Origin: a virus
DNA: 23,136 nucleotides
Virus record (IMG/VR): IMGVR_UViG_3300028597_001076
Coordinates: 1-23,136 of that record
Strand: one strand, 5' to 3'
Shown: in pieces, positions 1-7,131 of the stretch
Layout: each line of letters opens with the position of its first letter
Position numbering within the stretch: position 1 is the stretch's first letter
Notes under the pieces: model-generated
Seen by the model: only the letters and a program-made list of their open reading frames with translations
What the model was told of the DNA's origin: nothing
Databases searched by the model: none
Position numbers and translations under genes: made by a program

Positions 1-45
1 TCAAATTAGGTGTGACATCTGATAATCCACTTGAGGTATGCCGCT

Positions 46-204
46 ATGAGCAGTGATCCAAGAGAACCGGGCGGAAGGAATCCAAATATCGCTACCGAGC
101 CAGACTCGGTGGATGACGACCCACTCATCGATGAGGAAGAAGATCGTGAGGAGGTCGAAACGCAGCGTGTAAATCCAGAAGAGGCGGATATGCCACATGA
201 GTAA
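46..204 (+). CDS. small acidic protein of unknown function (52 aa)
   Basis: The reading frame starts at an ATG with a GAGG ribosome binding site 9 nt upstream and ends in TAA, directly followed by a strong intrinsic terminator. The product is 52 residues and very acidic: a D/E-rich block (VDDDPLIDEEEDREE) fills the middle, with proline- and arginine-containing ends and no hydrophobic segment. It is therefore probably soluble and perhaps disordered. I do not recognise a named family; short, acidic, proline-rich ORFs of this kind are frequent in Pseudomonas genomes. A GATAAT at 21-26 could be a -10 element, but its -35 would lie outside the window. It may be the last gene of an upstream phage operon or a passenger gene. 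The opposite-strand ORF over the same bases looks like a shadow. Confidence 0.55.
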   Translation: MSSDPREPGGRNPNIATEPDSVDDDPLIDEEEDREEVETQRVNPEEADMPHE

Positions 205-224
205 CGCCCGTTGCCTTAGGCCAA

Positions 225-249
225 AGCCCAGCTTCCGCTGGGCTCTTTC
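225..249 (+). terminator. intrinsic terminator after the small acidic ORF
   Basis: A perfect 8-bp stem AGCCCAGC / GCTGGGCT (225-232 with 237-244) closes a TTCC tetraloop and is followed by CTTTC. It lies 20 nt after the stop of the acidic ORF and would insulate the late region from upstream transcription. Confidence 0.8.
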
Positions 250-250
250 A

Positions 251-486
251 TTCGGCTAGCCCGGGACCTTCTGGCCGGTATTCCTTATTCGTCGCCGCGA
301 AAACAAAGGTTGTCCATATGGAATAGCTCTGTTTTCATAGCAGCGTGTCCGGCTGGCAACGCAACGTGACACTGACAGCTCCCAGCCAAGGAGTTGGTGT
401 TTCCATTCTGCGAATGACGCTTCCACGCAGTGGCTGACCCAGCGTCCGACAATCATGCGGTAAGCTCCGGCTTCCGACTTACTTCG
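251..486 (+). other. non-coding leader of the late operon
   Basis: These 236 bases hold no credible gene. The only plus-strand ATGs open frames of a few codons, and the minus-strand frame crossing it reads through the terminator and the holin start. The position between two terminators and just ahead of the holin matches where λ keeps its late promoter and antiterminator-loading site. One weak σ70 candidate is TTGTCC (310-315), 17 nt, TTTCAT (333-338), with 4 of 6 matches in each box. I would not rely on it. I see no tRNA or riboswitch here. Confidence 0.45.
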
Positions 487-516
487 AAAGGCCCGCCACT
501 CAGGCGGGCCTTTTTC
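487..516 (+). terminator. strong intrinsic terminator just upstream of the holin
   Basis: An 11-bp perfect stem AAAGGCCCGCC / GGCGGGCCTTT (487-497 with 503-513) encloses ACTCA and runs into a T-tract. It ends about 30 nt before the holin start. Placed at the head of the lysis and head operon, it would stop late transcription unless antiterminated, like tR' of λ. That role is an inference from position. Confidence 0.85.
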
Positions 517-523
517 ATTTGCG

Positions 524-559
524 CTCCCGATAGCGGGAGGAACTGAGATGGCCCATATG
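524..559 (+). promoter_or_regulatory. hairpin covering the holin ribosome binding site, plus two start codons
   Basis: CTCCCG (524-529) and CGGGAG (534-539) form a 6-bp hairpin with an ATAG loop. The Shine-Dalgarno GGGAGG (535-540) for the ATG at 548 lies almost entirely in the right arm. A second in-frame ATG follows at 557. λ S uses the same combination (an RNA structure near the first start and two Met codons) to set the ratio of holin to antiholin. Confidence 0.55.
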
Positions 560-871
560 CCTGAGAAAGATCCCGGCCTTTGGGCCGCTGCGCTGGCTTG
601 GCTGGTCGCGCACCAACCCCAGCTTTCCACTGGCGGCATTGCCGCAGCCGTGGCCATGTTCCGGGTTGTTTATGGAGGTGGTCGAGGTCGAAAGGTTCTT
701 TTGGAGGGTGCTATCTGCGGCTTGATCGCGGTGAGCCTGCTGCCCGTGCTGGAGTACTTCGCCCTACCTGCCAACCTTTCAGTTTTCGCTGGGTGCATGG
801 TTGGCTTCATGGGGGTGGATAAGCTGCGTGAGTACTCCGATCGCTTCATGGGTAAGAAGGTGGAGAGCTGA
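548..871 (+). CDS. phage holin, λ S family
   Basis: This 107-residue protein should form the inner-membrane lesions that time lysis and release the endolysin. The family is recognised from its start (Met, then MPEK at residues 4-7, as in λ S MKMPEK), its length equal to λ S107, and three hydrophobic stretches at roughly 13-42, 50-68 and 76-92. It ends in a charged tail (SDRFMGKKVES) like the λ S cytoplasmic tail. Two in-frame Met codons, at residues 1 and 4, resemble the λ S107/S105 dual start. The extra residues here are only Ala and His, without the λ Lys2, so an antiholin form is possible but unproven. The ribosome binding site for Met1 is in a hairpin. The gene leads the late operon, 20 kb from the endolysin. 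Confidence 0.88.
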   Translation: MAHMPEKDPGLWAAALAWLVAHQPQLSTGGIAAAVAMFRVVYGGGRGRKVLLEGAICGLIAVSLLPVLEYFALPANLSVFAGCMVGFMGVDKLREYSDRFMGKKVES

Positions 872-874
872 TTT

Positions 875-1255
875 ATGCCGCCAAAGTCTAAGCGCCCCTG
901 TCGAGTACCTATGTGCCCCGGCAAGACAAGTGATAGCCACGGTTACTGCAGTGCGCATGCCTCACTCGCAATTGGTTGGAACAACCCGCGCCGTGGCACT
1001 GCTGAGCAGCGCGGCTATGACTGGGCATGGCGCAAGCTAGCTAAGGCGGTGCTCAAGCGTGACCGTTATCTGTGCCAGTGCCCTGACTGCAATGGTCGGC
1101 GCCTGCCGGCTACAGAGGTTGACCACCGCATACCGAAGTTTGAAGGGGGAACGAATGACCCATCCAACCTGTTTGCCATCAATGAAAACTGCCACAAGTT
1201 CAAAACGGCGGCAGAGTCGGCACGGGCGCGGTCAGGCCGTCCGCCTGGCGCGTGA
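875..1255 (+). CDS. phage HNH endonuclease
   Basis: The 126-residue protein has an N-terminal putative zinc site (Cys9, Cys14, Cys25, His28) and a C-terminal HNH nuclease fold. In the latter, Cys67/Cys69/Cys72 precede the DH pair (Asp83-His84), Asn98 lies in SNLF, and Cys106-His107 closes the metal centre. These match the ββα-metal layout with His84, Asn98 and His107 as HNH residues. HNH proteins next to terminase genes (HK97 gp74 is the known case) support terminase-mediated cutting during DNA packaging, and the position here, two genes before the terminase, fits that role. It starts 3 nt after the holin stop; the weak ribosome binding site GGAGAG overlaps the end of the holin gene. Freestanding homing nuclease activity is the alternative. 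Confidence 0.88.
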   Translation: MPPKSKRPCRVPMCPGKTSDSHGYCSAHASLAIGWNNPRRGTAEQRGYDWAWRKLAKAVLKRDRYLCQCPDCNGRRLPATEVDHRIPKFEGGTNDPSNLFAINENCHKFKTAAESARARSGRPPGA

Positions 1256-1259
1256 GGCA

Positions 1260-1544
1260 ATGCGTTTGCGCGAAAAAGCGATCAAGCGCAGCCGAAGTAC
1301 CGAGCTGATCCGCCATGGTGACTGGCACCTGGATCGAGCGCTGTACTGCTGGAAAAACATTCATAAGCTTGGAATTCCAGAGCTGATTTCGCGTGTTCTG
1401 CATGAGTTAGTGGCAGCAATCGACGCATACATGCATGCCGCTGACGGAGTGCCAGAGCGTCCGTTTACACATCTGGCTGCCTTAATCGATGGCGAGAGTC
1501 TGCGGGTAAAATTAGCGAAAAGTGGTCAAAAATCGGCCAAGTGA
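1260..1544 (+). CDS. hypothetical phage protein between HNH and terminase (94 aa)
   Basis: The ATG at 1260 follows the HNH stop by 4 nt and gives 94 residues. The N terminus is strongly basic (RLREKAIKRSR), followed by a mostly helical-looking body (residues 15-60) and a basic tail (KLAKSGQKSAK). I do not recognise the family. The start is uncertain: the GAGG at 1254-1257 is only 2 nt from the ATG, and the frame stays open upstream inside the HNH gene with another ATG at 1182 that lacks a ribosome binding site. Codon use and GC (roughly 50-55%) are lower than in the head genes that follow. The location beside HNH and terminase suggests a packaging accessory or DNA-binding role, which is speculative. 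Confidence 0.55.
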   Translation: MRLREKAIKRSRSTELIRHGDWHLDRALYCWKNIHKLGIPELISRVLHELVAAIDAYMHAADGVPERPFTHLAALIDGESLRVKLAKSGQKSAK

Positions 1545-1659
1545 GGGGGCAGGGCAAAATCTCTACAGCTCTCGTCGCTCTCCACCGATCGCCCAGCCTT
1601 TTTCACACACCCGCGAAATTAAAAAAAATCGCATTCCAGAAAATCGGGAGGCCTGAACG
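1545..1659 (+). other. AT-rich gap before the terminase; candidate packaging site
   Basis: This 115-bp gap has a pyrimidine-rich left half and an A-tract (8 A in a row, 1621-1628) in otherwise GC-rich DNA. GCGA (1612-1615) and TCGC (1629-1632) flank the A-tract as a short inverted repeat. It ends with the GGGAGG ribosome binding site (1646-1651) of the small terminase. In cos phages with this gene order, the cos or terminase-binding site lies here. No cos sequence is recognisable by eye. Confidence 0.25.
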
Positions 1660-2136
1660 ATGGGGCGACCCGCGAAACCTACCGCCCTCAAGCTGCTGCA
1701 GGGCAACCCCGGCAAGCGAAAACTCAAGAAGGACGGCCCCGCGCCGGCGCCGCTCGCGGAAACCCCAGACGCCCCGGAGTGGCTGGGGGAGTGGGCCATC
1801 GAGATGTGGGACACCATTGCCCCCTGGTTGACCCAGACCGGGATCATGACCCGCACCGACACGCACAACCTGGCGGTCTTCTGCGCCGCCTATGAGCGGT
1901 GGCGGTTGGCTGAGGCAGAAGTGGCCAGCAATGGCATCACCGTCGTGGACGCCAAAGGCGTGCTCAAGAAGAACCCCGCTTGTACCGTGATCAATGAGGC
2001 GCTGCGTCAGCTGGCCAGCTTCGGGGCAGCCCTCGGGCTGGACCCGGCCAGCCGTGCGCGCCTGATGGGCAGTGGCGGGCCGGAGAAACCAGAAAACCCG
2101 TTCATCGTGCTCAAAGGAGGGCGGGCCTCGAAGTGA
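1660..2136 (+). CDS. terS: terminase small subunit, P27 family
   Basis: The 158-residue protein should bind the packaging site and load the large subunit. The N terminus MGRPAKPTALKLLQGNPGKR is the signature opening of the P27-type small terminase family (Terminase_4), which usually continues with a proline-rich linker and a helical domain. Here PAPAPLAETPDAPEWLGE is followed by helices covering residues 45-140. GGGAGG sits 8 nt before the ATG, and the large subunit starts 8 nt after the stop. The C-terminal segment (GPEKPENPFIVLKGG) fits the family pattern. Confidence 0.92.
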   Translation: MGRPAKPTALKLLQGNPGKRKLKKDGPAPAPLAETPDAPEWLGEWAIEMWDTIAPWLTQTGIMTRTDTHNLAVFCAAYERWRLAEAEVASNGITVVDAKGVLKKNPACTVINEALRQLASFGAALGLDPASRARLMGSGGPEKPENPFIVLKGGRASK

Positions 2137-2144
2137 GTTAGGAC

Positions 2145-3881
2145 ATGGCCAGCTACCCGAACGTAAACGCGGCGAACAAGTACGCCCGCGACGTGGTGGC
2201 CGGCAAGATCCCGGCATGCAAGTACGTGCGTCGTGCCTGCCGGCTTCACCTGGATGACCTGGCCAAGTCAAAGAAGCGCGGCTTTCGCTGGGCCTTCGAC
2301 CGCGACACGGCCGAGCAGGTGGCGGTGTTCATCCAGCTGCTACCGCACGCCAAAGGCAAATGGGCGGCGCTGCGTGAGCTGATCAAGCTGGAGCCGTGGC
2401 AGCTGTTCATCTTCTGCAGCATCTTCGGTTGGGTCGACAAGAAGACCCGCCGCCGGCGGTACCGCGAGGTGTACATCGAGGTGCCGCGCAAGAACGGCAA
2501 GAGCGTGCTGGCCGCCGGCGTCGGCCTGTACATGCTGGTCATGGACGGGGAGTTCGGCGCCGAGGTGTATTGCGGTGCGACCACCGAGCGGCAGGCCTGG
2601 GAGGTGTTCAAGCCGGCGCGGCAGATGGTGCGACGCACCCCCGAACTGGTCGAGGCCTTCGGCATCCAGGTCGCGGCGAAGAACCTGTCGGTGATCGGTG
2701 ACGAAAGCAAGTTTGAACCGCTGATCGGCGACCCCGGCGACGGCCAGTCGCCGAGTTGTGCCATCGTGGATGAGTTCCACGAACACACTTCGGCCGCGCT
2801 CTACGAAACCATGCTGACCGGCATGGGCGCCCGCGATCAGCCGATGATGTTCGCCATCACCACGGCGGGCTACAACATCGCCGGGCCGTGCTACCTGCAG
2901 CGCGCCCAGGTGATCGACAAGCTGGATGGGACGGTGCCGAACGACGAGTTGTTCGGGATCATCTACACGATTGACGAGGACGACGACTGGAAAGACCCGG
3001 CGGTCCTGCGCAAGGCCAACCCCAACTATGGCGTCTCGGTCGGGGCTGAGTACCTGCTGAAACGCCAGGCTGATGCGACGCGTTACCCGTCACGGCAAAA
3101 CGCGTTCAAGACCAAGCACCTCAACATCTGGGTAAGCGCCAAGGAAGCCTGGCTGAACATGGCCGACTGGGAGGCGTGCGGTGACCCCACGCTGACCTTG
3201 GATCAGTTCCTGGGGCAACGCTGCTGGATTGGCATTGACCTGGCCAGCAAATCGGATATCTGCGCGGTGTCGCTGGTGTTCCTGGACAAGGTGGAGCTGG
3301 TCCCGGGGAGCGGCAAGTGGGTCAACCGCTGGACCATCTTCTGCAAGTCGTTCTTGCCCGAAGGCGCGATAGAGCGGGGCGGGCCGAACAAGGCCGCTTA
3401 CGAGGCCTGGGCCAATGCCGGGCTGCTGGAAATCTGCGACGGCGAAGAAATGGACTTCGACCTGGTGCGCGACATGGTGGGCGAATTCGCCGGCATGTTC
3501 GACGTGCAGGAGGTGGCCTACGACAAATGGCGCGCCACCCAGCTGGCCCACCAGCTGCAAAAGGACGGCGCCGAGGTGGTCGAAATGGGCGGCGGCGTGG
3601 CCAGCATGAACCTGCCCATGCGTGAGCTGGAAGCGGCGCTGCTGTCTGGCCGTATGCGCCACTGCAGCGACCCAGTATTGGCCTGGCAGGCCGGCAACGT
3701 CGTGGTGCGTCCGTTTAAGGGCTGCATCACACCGATGAAGGCCGACGAAGGCAAGACCGACATGCGCAAAATCGACGGCATTGTCGCCGCGTTGATGGCG
3801 ATGAACCGCGCCATGGTCAGCGAATTTGAGCCGGAAGGGCTGTTGGCCAGCCTGACCGAAGACGACCTATTAGCTATGTGA
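2145..3881 (+). CDS. terL: terminase large subunit (HK97-type, Terminase_1)
   Basis: This is the ATP-driven packaging motor and nuclease, 578 residues, the normal length for the group. Visible motifs in order are: adenine-contacting LEPWQ (82-86), Walker A PRKNGKS (114-120), Walker B CAIVDEFHEH (205-214, with Asp209 and Glu210), and coupling motif ITTAG (238-242). The C-terminal RNase H-like nuclease has acidic residues Asp365 (WIGIDLA), Asp371 and probably Asp544 (KIDGIVAAL). All expected catalytic elements are present, so it looks functional. An in-frame TAG at 2139 rules out a longer form; the ribosome binding site is weak, so it may be coupled to the small subunit. A P27 small subunit beside this type usually indicates cos packaging. 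Confidence 0.95.
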   Translation: MASYPNVNAANKYARDVVAGKIPACKYVRRACRLHLDDLAKSKKRGFRWAFDRDTAEQVAVFIQLLPHAKGKWAALRELIKLEPWQLFIFCSIFGWVDKKTRRRRYREVYIEVPRKNGKSVLAAGVGLYMLVMDGEFGAEVYCGATTERQAWEVFKPARQMVRRTPELVEAFGIQVAAKNLSVIGDESKFEPLIGDPGDGQSPSCAIVDEFHEHTSAALYETMLTGMGARDQPMMFAITTAGYNIAGPCYLQRAQVIDKLDGTVPNDELFGIIYTIDEDDDWKDPAVLRKANPNYGVSVGAEYLLKRQADATRYPSRQNAFKTKHLNIWVSAKEAWLNMADWEACGDPTLTLDQFLGQRCWIGIDLASKSDICAVSLVFLDKVELVPGSGKWVNRWTIFCKSFLPEGAIERGGPNKAAYEAWANAGLLEICDGEEMDFDLVRDMVGEFAGMFDVQEVAYDKWRATQLAHQLQKDGAEVVEMGGGVASMNLPMRELEAALLSGRMRHCSDPVLAWQAGNVVVRPFKGCITPMKADEGKTDMRKIDGIVAALMAMNRAMVSEFEPEGLLASLTEDDLLAM

Positions 3882-3890
3882 GCCCCTACG

Positions 3891-4034
3891 ATGAAATGGC
3901 TTCCTGAAAGTATCGGGACGGCAGGCTTTTGCCTGTTCGTCGCGGGCCTCTACGTCCAGTTCGGGGCGGGGGTGGCCCTGATGGTCGGTGGCGGCCTGCT
4001 GTTGGCCGGCGCCGCCAAGGCGGTGTGGCGATGA
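3891..4034 (+). CDS. tiny membrane protein between terminase and portal (47 aa)
   Basis: A 47-residue ORF fills the space between the large terminase and portal genes and overlaps the portal start as ATGA. It encodes a short amphipathic N terminus (MKWLPESIGT) followed by almost continuous hydrophobic sequence, with two possible membrane segments (about 10-24 and 27-44) split by a glycine-rich turn, and ends in KAVWR. Small single- or double-pass proteins occupy this slot in several siphovirus-type head modules, but their role is unknown and I cannot assign a family. The tight 4-nt overlap and lack of any other explanation for the gap support it as real. Confidence 0.65.
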   Translation: MKWLPESIGTAGFCLFVAGLYVQFGAGVALMVGGGLLLAGAAKAVWR

Positions 4035-5257
4035 TCCTGGGCGCGATGTTCGAGCAGCGCAGCAGCCTGGAGGTGCCCAGCACGCCGATGAACAGCAAGG
4101 AGCTGACCGAATACCTGTTCGAAGGGCAGGGCATCAGCGTCAGCCCGGCTTCGGCCATGCGCCTGACGGCGGTGTATGCGTGCATCTACGTGCTGTCCAG
4201 CTCCATGGCCCAGCTGCCGCTGAGCGTGTTGCGCAAGGTCAACGGGCGGATCGAGGTGGCCACCGACCACCCGGCCCATTACCTGCTGCACGATGAGCCG
4301 AACACCTGGCAGACCTCTTACCGCTGGCGGGAAACCAAGCAGGCCCATGTGCTCGGCTGGGGCAACGGCTACACCCGAGCGGTGCGCAGTCGTCGCGGTG
4401 AATTGCTGTCGCTGGAGATGCACGAGCCGCAACACACCAAACTGGTGAAGAACGGCAATCGCTGGGTGTACTCGACCCAGGACGAAGACGGCGCGCCGCT
4501 GGCGGTGTCGCCCGAGGACATGATTCACCTGCGCGCCATTGGCTCGCACCGGCGCATGGGGATCAGCCCCATTCGGCAGAACGCCGACACCATTGGCCTG
4601 GGCATGGCCACGGTGCGCTACGGCAAGGAGTTTTTCGAGGGCGGCGGCCGGCCCACTGGCCTGGTCACCGTCAAGGACGGGAAGCTGGATAACACCAGCT
4701 GGGAGCGCCTGAAAACGGTCTGGCGTGCCGCGGTGGAACGGCTCAAGCGTTCGGACAACAAGACCCTGCTATTGCCCGCCGACCTCGATTACAAGGCGCT
4801 GACCATCGCGCCCGAGGATGCGCAATTTCTCGAGACTCGCAAGCTGACCCGCAGCGAGATTGCCAGCATCTTCAACGTGCCGGCGCACATGATCAACGAC
4901 CTGGAAAAGGCCACGTTCTCGAACATCAGCGAACAGGCCATCCAGTTCGTGCGCCACACGGTCATGCCGTGGGTGAAGAACTGGGAGGAAGAAGTTAACC
5001 GCCGCGTCTTCACCCGCGCCGAGCGCATGGCCGGCTACTACGTCAAGTTCAACCTGGCCGGCCTGTTGCGCGGCACCCCAAAAGAGCGCGCTGACTTCTA
5101 CCGCATCGCCATTCAAGACGGTTGGATGAGCCGCAACGAAGTGCGCGTGCTGGAAGACCTCAACCAGCTGGAAGGCCTCGACTCGATGCTGCTCAACGTC
5201 AACACGCAGCTGCTCGGCGCCGACGGCAAGCCGTTACCCGTAACGAAGCAGGAATAA
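4031..5257 (+). CDS. phage portal protein, HK97 family
   Basis: The portal forms the dodecameric ring at the capsid vertex through which DNA is packaged and leaves. With the ATG at 4031, which overlaps the upstream stop, the product is 408 residues, typical for Phage_portal. A longer frame reaches back to 3929, but that part duplicates the small membrane ORF in another frame. Recognisable stretches are the early SASAMRLTAVYACIYVLSSS block, SPEDMIHLRAIG, the GLGMATVRYGKEFFEGGG block, and LTRSEIASIFNVPAHMI, all characteristic of this family. The C terminus carries one of the repeated GTTAC/GTAAC palindromes at 5232-5245, where the codons TTA and GTA stand out from neighbouring GC-ending codons. 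Confidence 0.94.
   Translation: MILGAMFEQRSSLEVPSTPMNSKELTEYLFEGQGISVSPASAMRLTAVYACIYVLSSSMAQLPLSVLRKVNGRIEVATDHPAHYLLHDEPNTWQTSYRWRETKQAHVLGWGNGYTRAVRSRRGELLSLEMHEPQHTKLVKNGNRWVYSTQDEDGAPLAVSPEDMIHLRAIGSHRRMGISPIRQNADTIGLGMATVRYGKEFFEGGGRPTGLVTVKDGKLDNTSWERLKTVWRAAVERLKRSDNKTLLLPADLDYKALTIAPEDAQFLETRKLTRSEIASIFNVPAHMINDLEKATFSNISEQAIQFVRHTVMPWVKNWEEEVNRRVFTRAERMAGYYVKFNLAGLLRGTPKERADFYRIAIQDGWMSRNEVRVLEDLNQLEGLDSMLLNVNTQLLGADGKPLPVTKQE
5232..5245. repeat. palindrome 1 of the GTTAC-n-GTAAC family
   Basis: CGTTACCCGTAACG inside the last codons of the portal gene, read as Leu-Pro-Val-Thr with codons TTA and GTA. It is identical to the copy at 7355-7368. Confidence 0.7.
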
Positions 5258-5260
5258 CCC

Positions 5261-5878
5261 ATGAGTGAATTCGAACAACGCATGCTGCAGGCGCAGCACT
5301 GCGAGCTTCGTGCTGTCCAGCCGGATGACCAGGGCAGCGCGCCGAAGATCGCCGGCTATGCCGCTGTCTTCAACCAGCGTAGCGACCTGCTGGGCGGCAC
5401 CTTCGTGGAGATCATCGCCCCGGGCGCGTTCGATGACGTGCTGAATCAGGACACCCGGGCGCTGTTCAACCATGACCCGACCTATCTGCTGGGCCGCACG
5501 GCCAGCGGCACGTTGCGCCTGACCGTGGATGAGCGCGGCCTGGCCTACGAAATCGACACGCCCAACACCCAGACCATCCGCGACCTGGTGGTCGAGCCGC
5601 TGCGCCGTGGCGACATGAGCGGCAGCAGCTTCGCCATGCGCGTGGCCAAGGGCGGCGATACCTGGCACGAGGAAAAGGACGGGCTGATTGTCCGCACCAT
5701 TTTCAGGATCGCCGAGCTGCGCGACGTAGGGCCGGTGGCATTCCCGGCTTACCCCGACTCCAGCGCTGCCCAGCGCTCCCTGACTGCCTGGAAGCAGGCG
5801 CAAACCGAAGGCGACGAAGCCCGCGCACATTTCGAGCGCGAGGCCCGCGAGCGCCTGCTTGACCTCAACGAACTGTGA
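5261..5878 (+). CDS. HK97-family prohead maturation protease
   Basis: The serine protease (peptidase S78/U35 type) cleaves the capsid delta domain during head maturation. The 205-residue protein shows the family landmarks: IAGYAAVFNQRSD at 30-42, the GAF region (APGAFDDVL), the catalytic His71 in LFNHDP, and the serine motif SGSSFAM around 120-126, with Ser123 before Phe the likely nucleophile. RDVGPVAFPAY gives the conserved end of the core. The tail is a charged helix (roughly 168-205). It starts 3 nt after the portal stop and precedes the capsid gene, the standard portal-protease-capsid order. Confidence 0.94.
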   Translation: MSEFEQRMLQAQHCELRAVQPDDQGSAPKIAGYAAVFNQRSDLLGGTFVEIIAPGAFDDVLNQDTRALFNHDPTYLLGRTASGTLRLTVDERGLAYEIDTPNTQTIRDLVVEPLRRGDMSGSSFAMRVAKGGDTWHEEKDGLIVRTIFRIAELRDVGPVAFPAYPDSSAAQRSLTAWKQAQTEGDEARAHFEREARERLLDLNEL

Positions 5879-5893
5879 TCCCAAGGGGGAGCT

Positions 5894-7117
5894 ATGACCC
5901 TGCAACAACTGAAAGAAGCCTATAACAAGCTGTCGGCCGAAATGCGCTCGCTGCACGAAACCACCCCGGACGACGGTTGGACCGGTGAAGTCCGTAGCAA
6001 GTGGGAAGGCATGAAAGCCGACCTCAAGGGGCTGCGCGAGAAGATCGAGCGCGAAGAAGAACTGCGCGCCCAGGATCAGAGCTTTGTCGAAGGTCTGGAC
6101 CGTGAGCGTCCGGCCGGCGCACCGAAGAACGAGGCGGAGGCTGAGCAGCGCAGCGCCTGGGATAACTGGGTGCGTCGCGGCCTGGAGTATCTGACCCCCG
6201 AGCAGCGTTCCGTGGTTCTGGAAATGCGTGCTCAAGGTACCAATCCGAACGAGGCGGGCGGTTTCACCGTGCCGACCACCCTGCAGGCCAAGGTGATCGA
6301 ATCGCTGGTGACCTACGGCGGTATTGCTTCGGTTTGCCAGCTGCTGCAGACCGACAACGGCGCGCCCATCGCCTGGGCCACCAGCAACGGCGGCGAGGAA
6401 GAAGGCGAACTGATCGGCGAGAACAAGCCCGCCGGCGAAAAGGATGTCGAGTTCGGCATGGGCACCATGGGGTCGCACACCATCAGCTCGAAGATCATCC
6501 GCGTCTCTGAACAGCTGCTGCAGGACTCGGGCATTGACATGGAAGGCTACCTGGCCGGCCGCATCGGTAAGCGCGTGTCGCGCACCCGTAACCGCCTGAT
6601 CGTCCAGGGCACCGGCGCCGGTGAAACCGCCGATGCGCCGGCGCAGCCGAAGGGCCTGGAATACTCGACCCCTCAAGGTGCCATGACCGCCAAGGCCACC
6701 GCGTTCACCTGGCAGGAGGTCAACAACCTGATTCACTCCATTGACCCGGCGTATCGTGCGGCCGCCAAGTTCCGCTTGGCGTTCAACGACAAGACGCTGC
6801 AGGCGATGGAAGAAATGGTGGACGCCAACAATCGTCCGCTGTGGCTGCCCGGCATCGACAGCGACCGTCCGGCCACCATCCTCAAGCATCAGTACGTGAT
6901 CGATCAGGCCATCGCCGATATCGGCGCCGGCAAGAAATTCATGTATGCCGGCGACTTCAATGAACTGGTGCTGCGCGCGGTGCGTAGCCTGACCCTCAAG
7001 CGCCTGGTGGAGCGTTACGCCGAGTATGGCCAGGTCGGCTTCCTGGCGTTCGTGCGCTTCGGTCTGGTGCTGCAGGACACGGCAGCCATCAAGCACCTGG
7101 TGGGCAAGACCGCCTGA
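5894..7117 (+). CDS. major capsid protein, HK97 fold
   Basis: This 407-residue protein builds the icosahedral head. Residues 1 to about 75 are a charged coiled coil (LQQLKEAYNKLSAEMRSL onward) that should serve as the internal scaffold, the delta domain. The mature part probably begins somewhere around residues 105-118, before NEAGGFTVPTTLQAKVI, a typical N-terminal arm for the family; the exact cleavage point is inferred. Further family features are SKIIRVSEQLLQDSGIDMEGYLAGRI and the C-terminal GDFNELVLRAVRSLTLKRL. A GGGGGAG ribosome binding site precedes the ATG closely, in line with high expression. Confidence 0.95.
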   Translation: MTLQQLKEAYNKLSAEMRSLHETTPDDGWTGEVRSKWEGMKADLKGLREKIEREEELRAQDQSFVEGLDRERPAGAPKNEAEAEQRSAWDNWVRRGLEYLTPEQRSVVLEMRAQGTNPNEAGGFTVPTTLQAKVIESLVTYGGIASVCQLLQTDNGAPIAWATSNGGEEEGELIGENKPAGEKDVEFGMGTMGSHTISSKIIRVSEQLLQDSGIDMEGYLAGRIGKRVSRTRNRLIVQGTGAGETADAPAQPKGLEYSTPQGAMTAKATAFTWQEVNNLIHSIDPAYRAAAKFRLAFNDKTLQAMEEMVDANNRPLWLPGIDSDRPATILKHQYVIDQAIADIGAGKKFMYAGDFNELVLRAVRSLTLKRLVERYAEYGQVGFLAFVRFGLVLQDTAAIKHLVGKTA

Positions 7118-7131
7118 CGGGAGGGTTGCCC

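Noticed and set aside
256-657. 133-residue minus-strand frame over the late leader and holin start
   Set aside because: It would translate both arms of the terminator at 487-513 and overlaps the holin start; no ribosome binding site or family was seen.
3929-4030. Upstream extension of the portal gene
   Set aside because: It overlaps the 47-residue membrane ORF in another frame and encodes an Arg/Gly-rich non-family stretch. The ATG at 4031 gives the usual portal length.
5234-7096. 620-residue minus-strand open frame across protease and capsid genes
   Set aside because: It is antisense to two clearly recognised genes, is rich in His/Gln/Ala/Gly in the way high-GC shadow frames are, and has no family features or ribosome binding site.
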